NCBI GenBank assembly: GCA_023091735.1
Contig: JALKBU010001050.1
Span: 1-17,625 of the forward strand
Direction: 5' to 3'
DNA from: Trichomonas tenax
Taxonomy: Eukaryota; Parabasalia; Trichomonadida; Trichomonadidae
Length of the DNA: 17,625 nt
Below the pieces are notes generated by a model. It was given only the letters and a program-made list of their open reading frames with translations. It did not search any database and was not told the DNA's origin. Positions within the stretch are counted from its first letter, which is position 1, and each line of letters opens with the position of its first letter. This document shows positions 17,395 to 17,625 of the stretch, piece after piece. A program made the position numbers and the translations under genes.

Positions 17395-17625
17395 GTTCAA
17401 AATATACCATAATAAAAAAATATTAAAAATAAAATTTTTAATGATGATATTATCTTATAATATGTATTTTCATGTTTACACGACAAACATGATCACTTTT
17501 TGGGGAAAATTTTTCCTTCTGCGGTGTAGTCCCGCGACCTTCATAACTTTTTATCTGATCAATATTTTTTCGATTTGAAAGTACTTTCATGTACATATTG
17601 ATAGTTGTCTATCCAGTGGTATAAG
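17395..17625. other. window end, no gene supported
   Basis: An open frame (17345-17578) covers this stretch but shows no domain and unusual composition; I treat it as chance. Confidence 0.4.

Noticed and set aside
17345..17578. Plus-strand ORF of 77 codons
   Set aside because: It begins inside the inverted repeat and shows no recognisable protein features.
1..17625. CRISPR array, rRNA or bacterial operon
   Set aside because: No regularly spaced repeats, no rRNA core sequences and no ribosome-binding-site-led gene clusters were seen.

Overview
The window looks like nuclear DNA of a trichomonad parabasalid protist (Trichomonas/Tritrichomonas type). It is very AT-rich and its genes look intronless. 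Start codons sit close behind TCA(C/T)(A/T) initiator-like motifs. The gene content is typical of trichomonads: BspA-like leucine-rich-repeat surface proteins, a histidine acid phosphatase family, a membrane PAS protein of the trichomonad cyclase type, a glycine-rich-type surface protein remnant and a possible Maverick/Polinton remnant. The assignment rests on recognised families and architecture, not on a database search.

Layout. 1-600: a doubtful minus-strand ORF pair and a strong hairpin. 1541-2429 (+): a cyclin gene broken by a one-base frameshift. 2562-3060 (-): a membrane-segment-plus-PAS fragment. 3062-6504: a patch that looks like mobile-element debris. It holds an unknown protein with an internal TGA, two diverged copies of one small protein in opposite orientations, a lysine-rich small ORF with an LAALAAGRAK motif, and a larger protein broken by several stops, possibly a virion structural protein. 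6512-7261 (-): a multiply frameshifted remnant whose N-terminal part resembles trichomonad glycine-rich surface proteins. 7536-8704 (+) and 8781-11288 (-): two convergent BspA-like genes. The second is intact (835 aa); the first has a damaged 5' end. 11569-12414 and 12722-13783 (+): two tandem, independently decayed histidine acid phosphatase paralogs. 14334-14897 (+): an intact TVP23/FAM18-type Golgi membrane protein. 15383-15832 (-): an intact stand-alone PX-domain protein. 16216-16572 (+): a short BspA-like fragment. 17218-17394: nested inverted repeats.

Only three genes appear fully intact: the 835-aa BspA-like protein, the TVP23-like protein and the PX protein. The last two fit membrane trafficking (Golgi and endosomal phosphoinositide). 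The BspA-like and phosphatase genes fit the expanded surface or secreted families of these protists. Most of the rest is a gene graveyard in which most in-frame stops are TAA or TAG, often where glutamine would fit. I see no CRISPR array, tRNA, rRNA or bacterial operon, and no clear evidence for a new functional system. The most unusual items are the small-protein pair with the capsid-like remnant and the palindromic motif shared between 4641 and 17218-17354.
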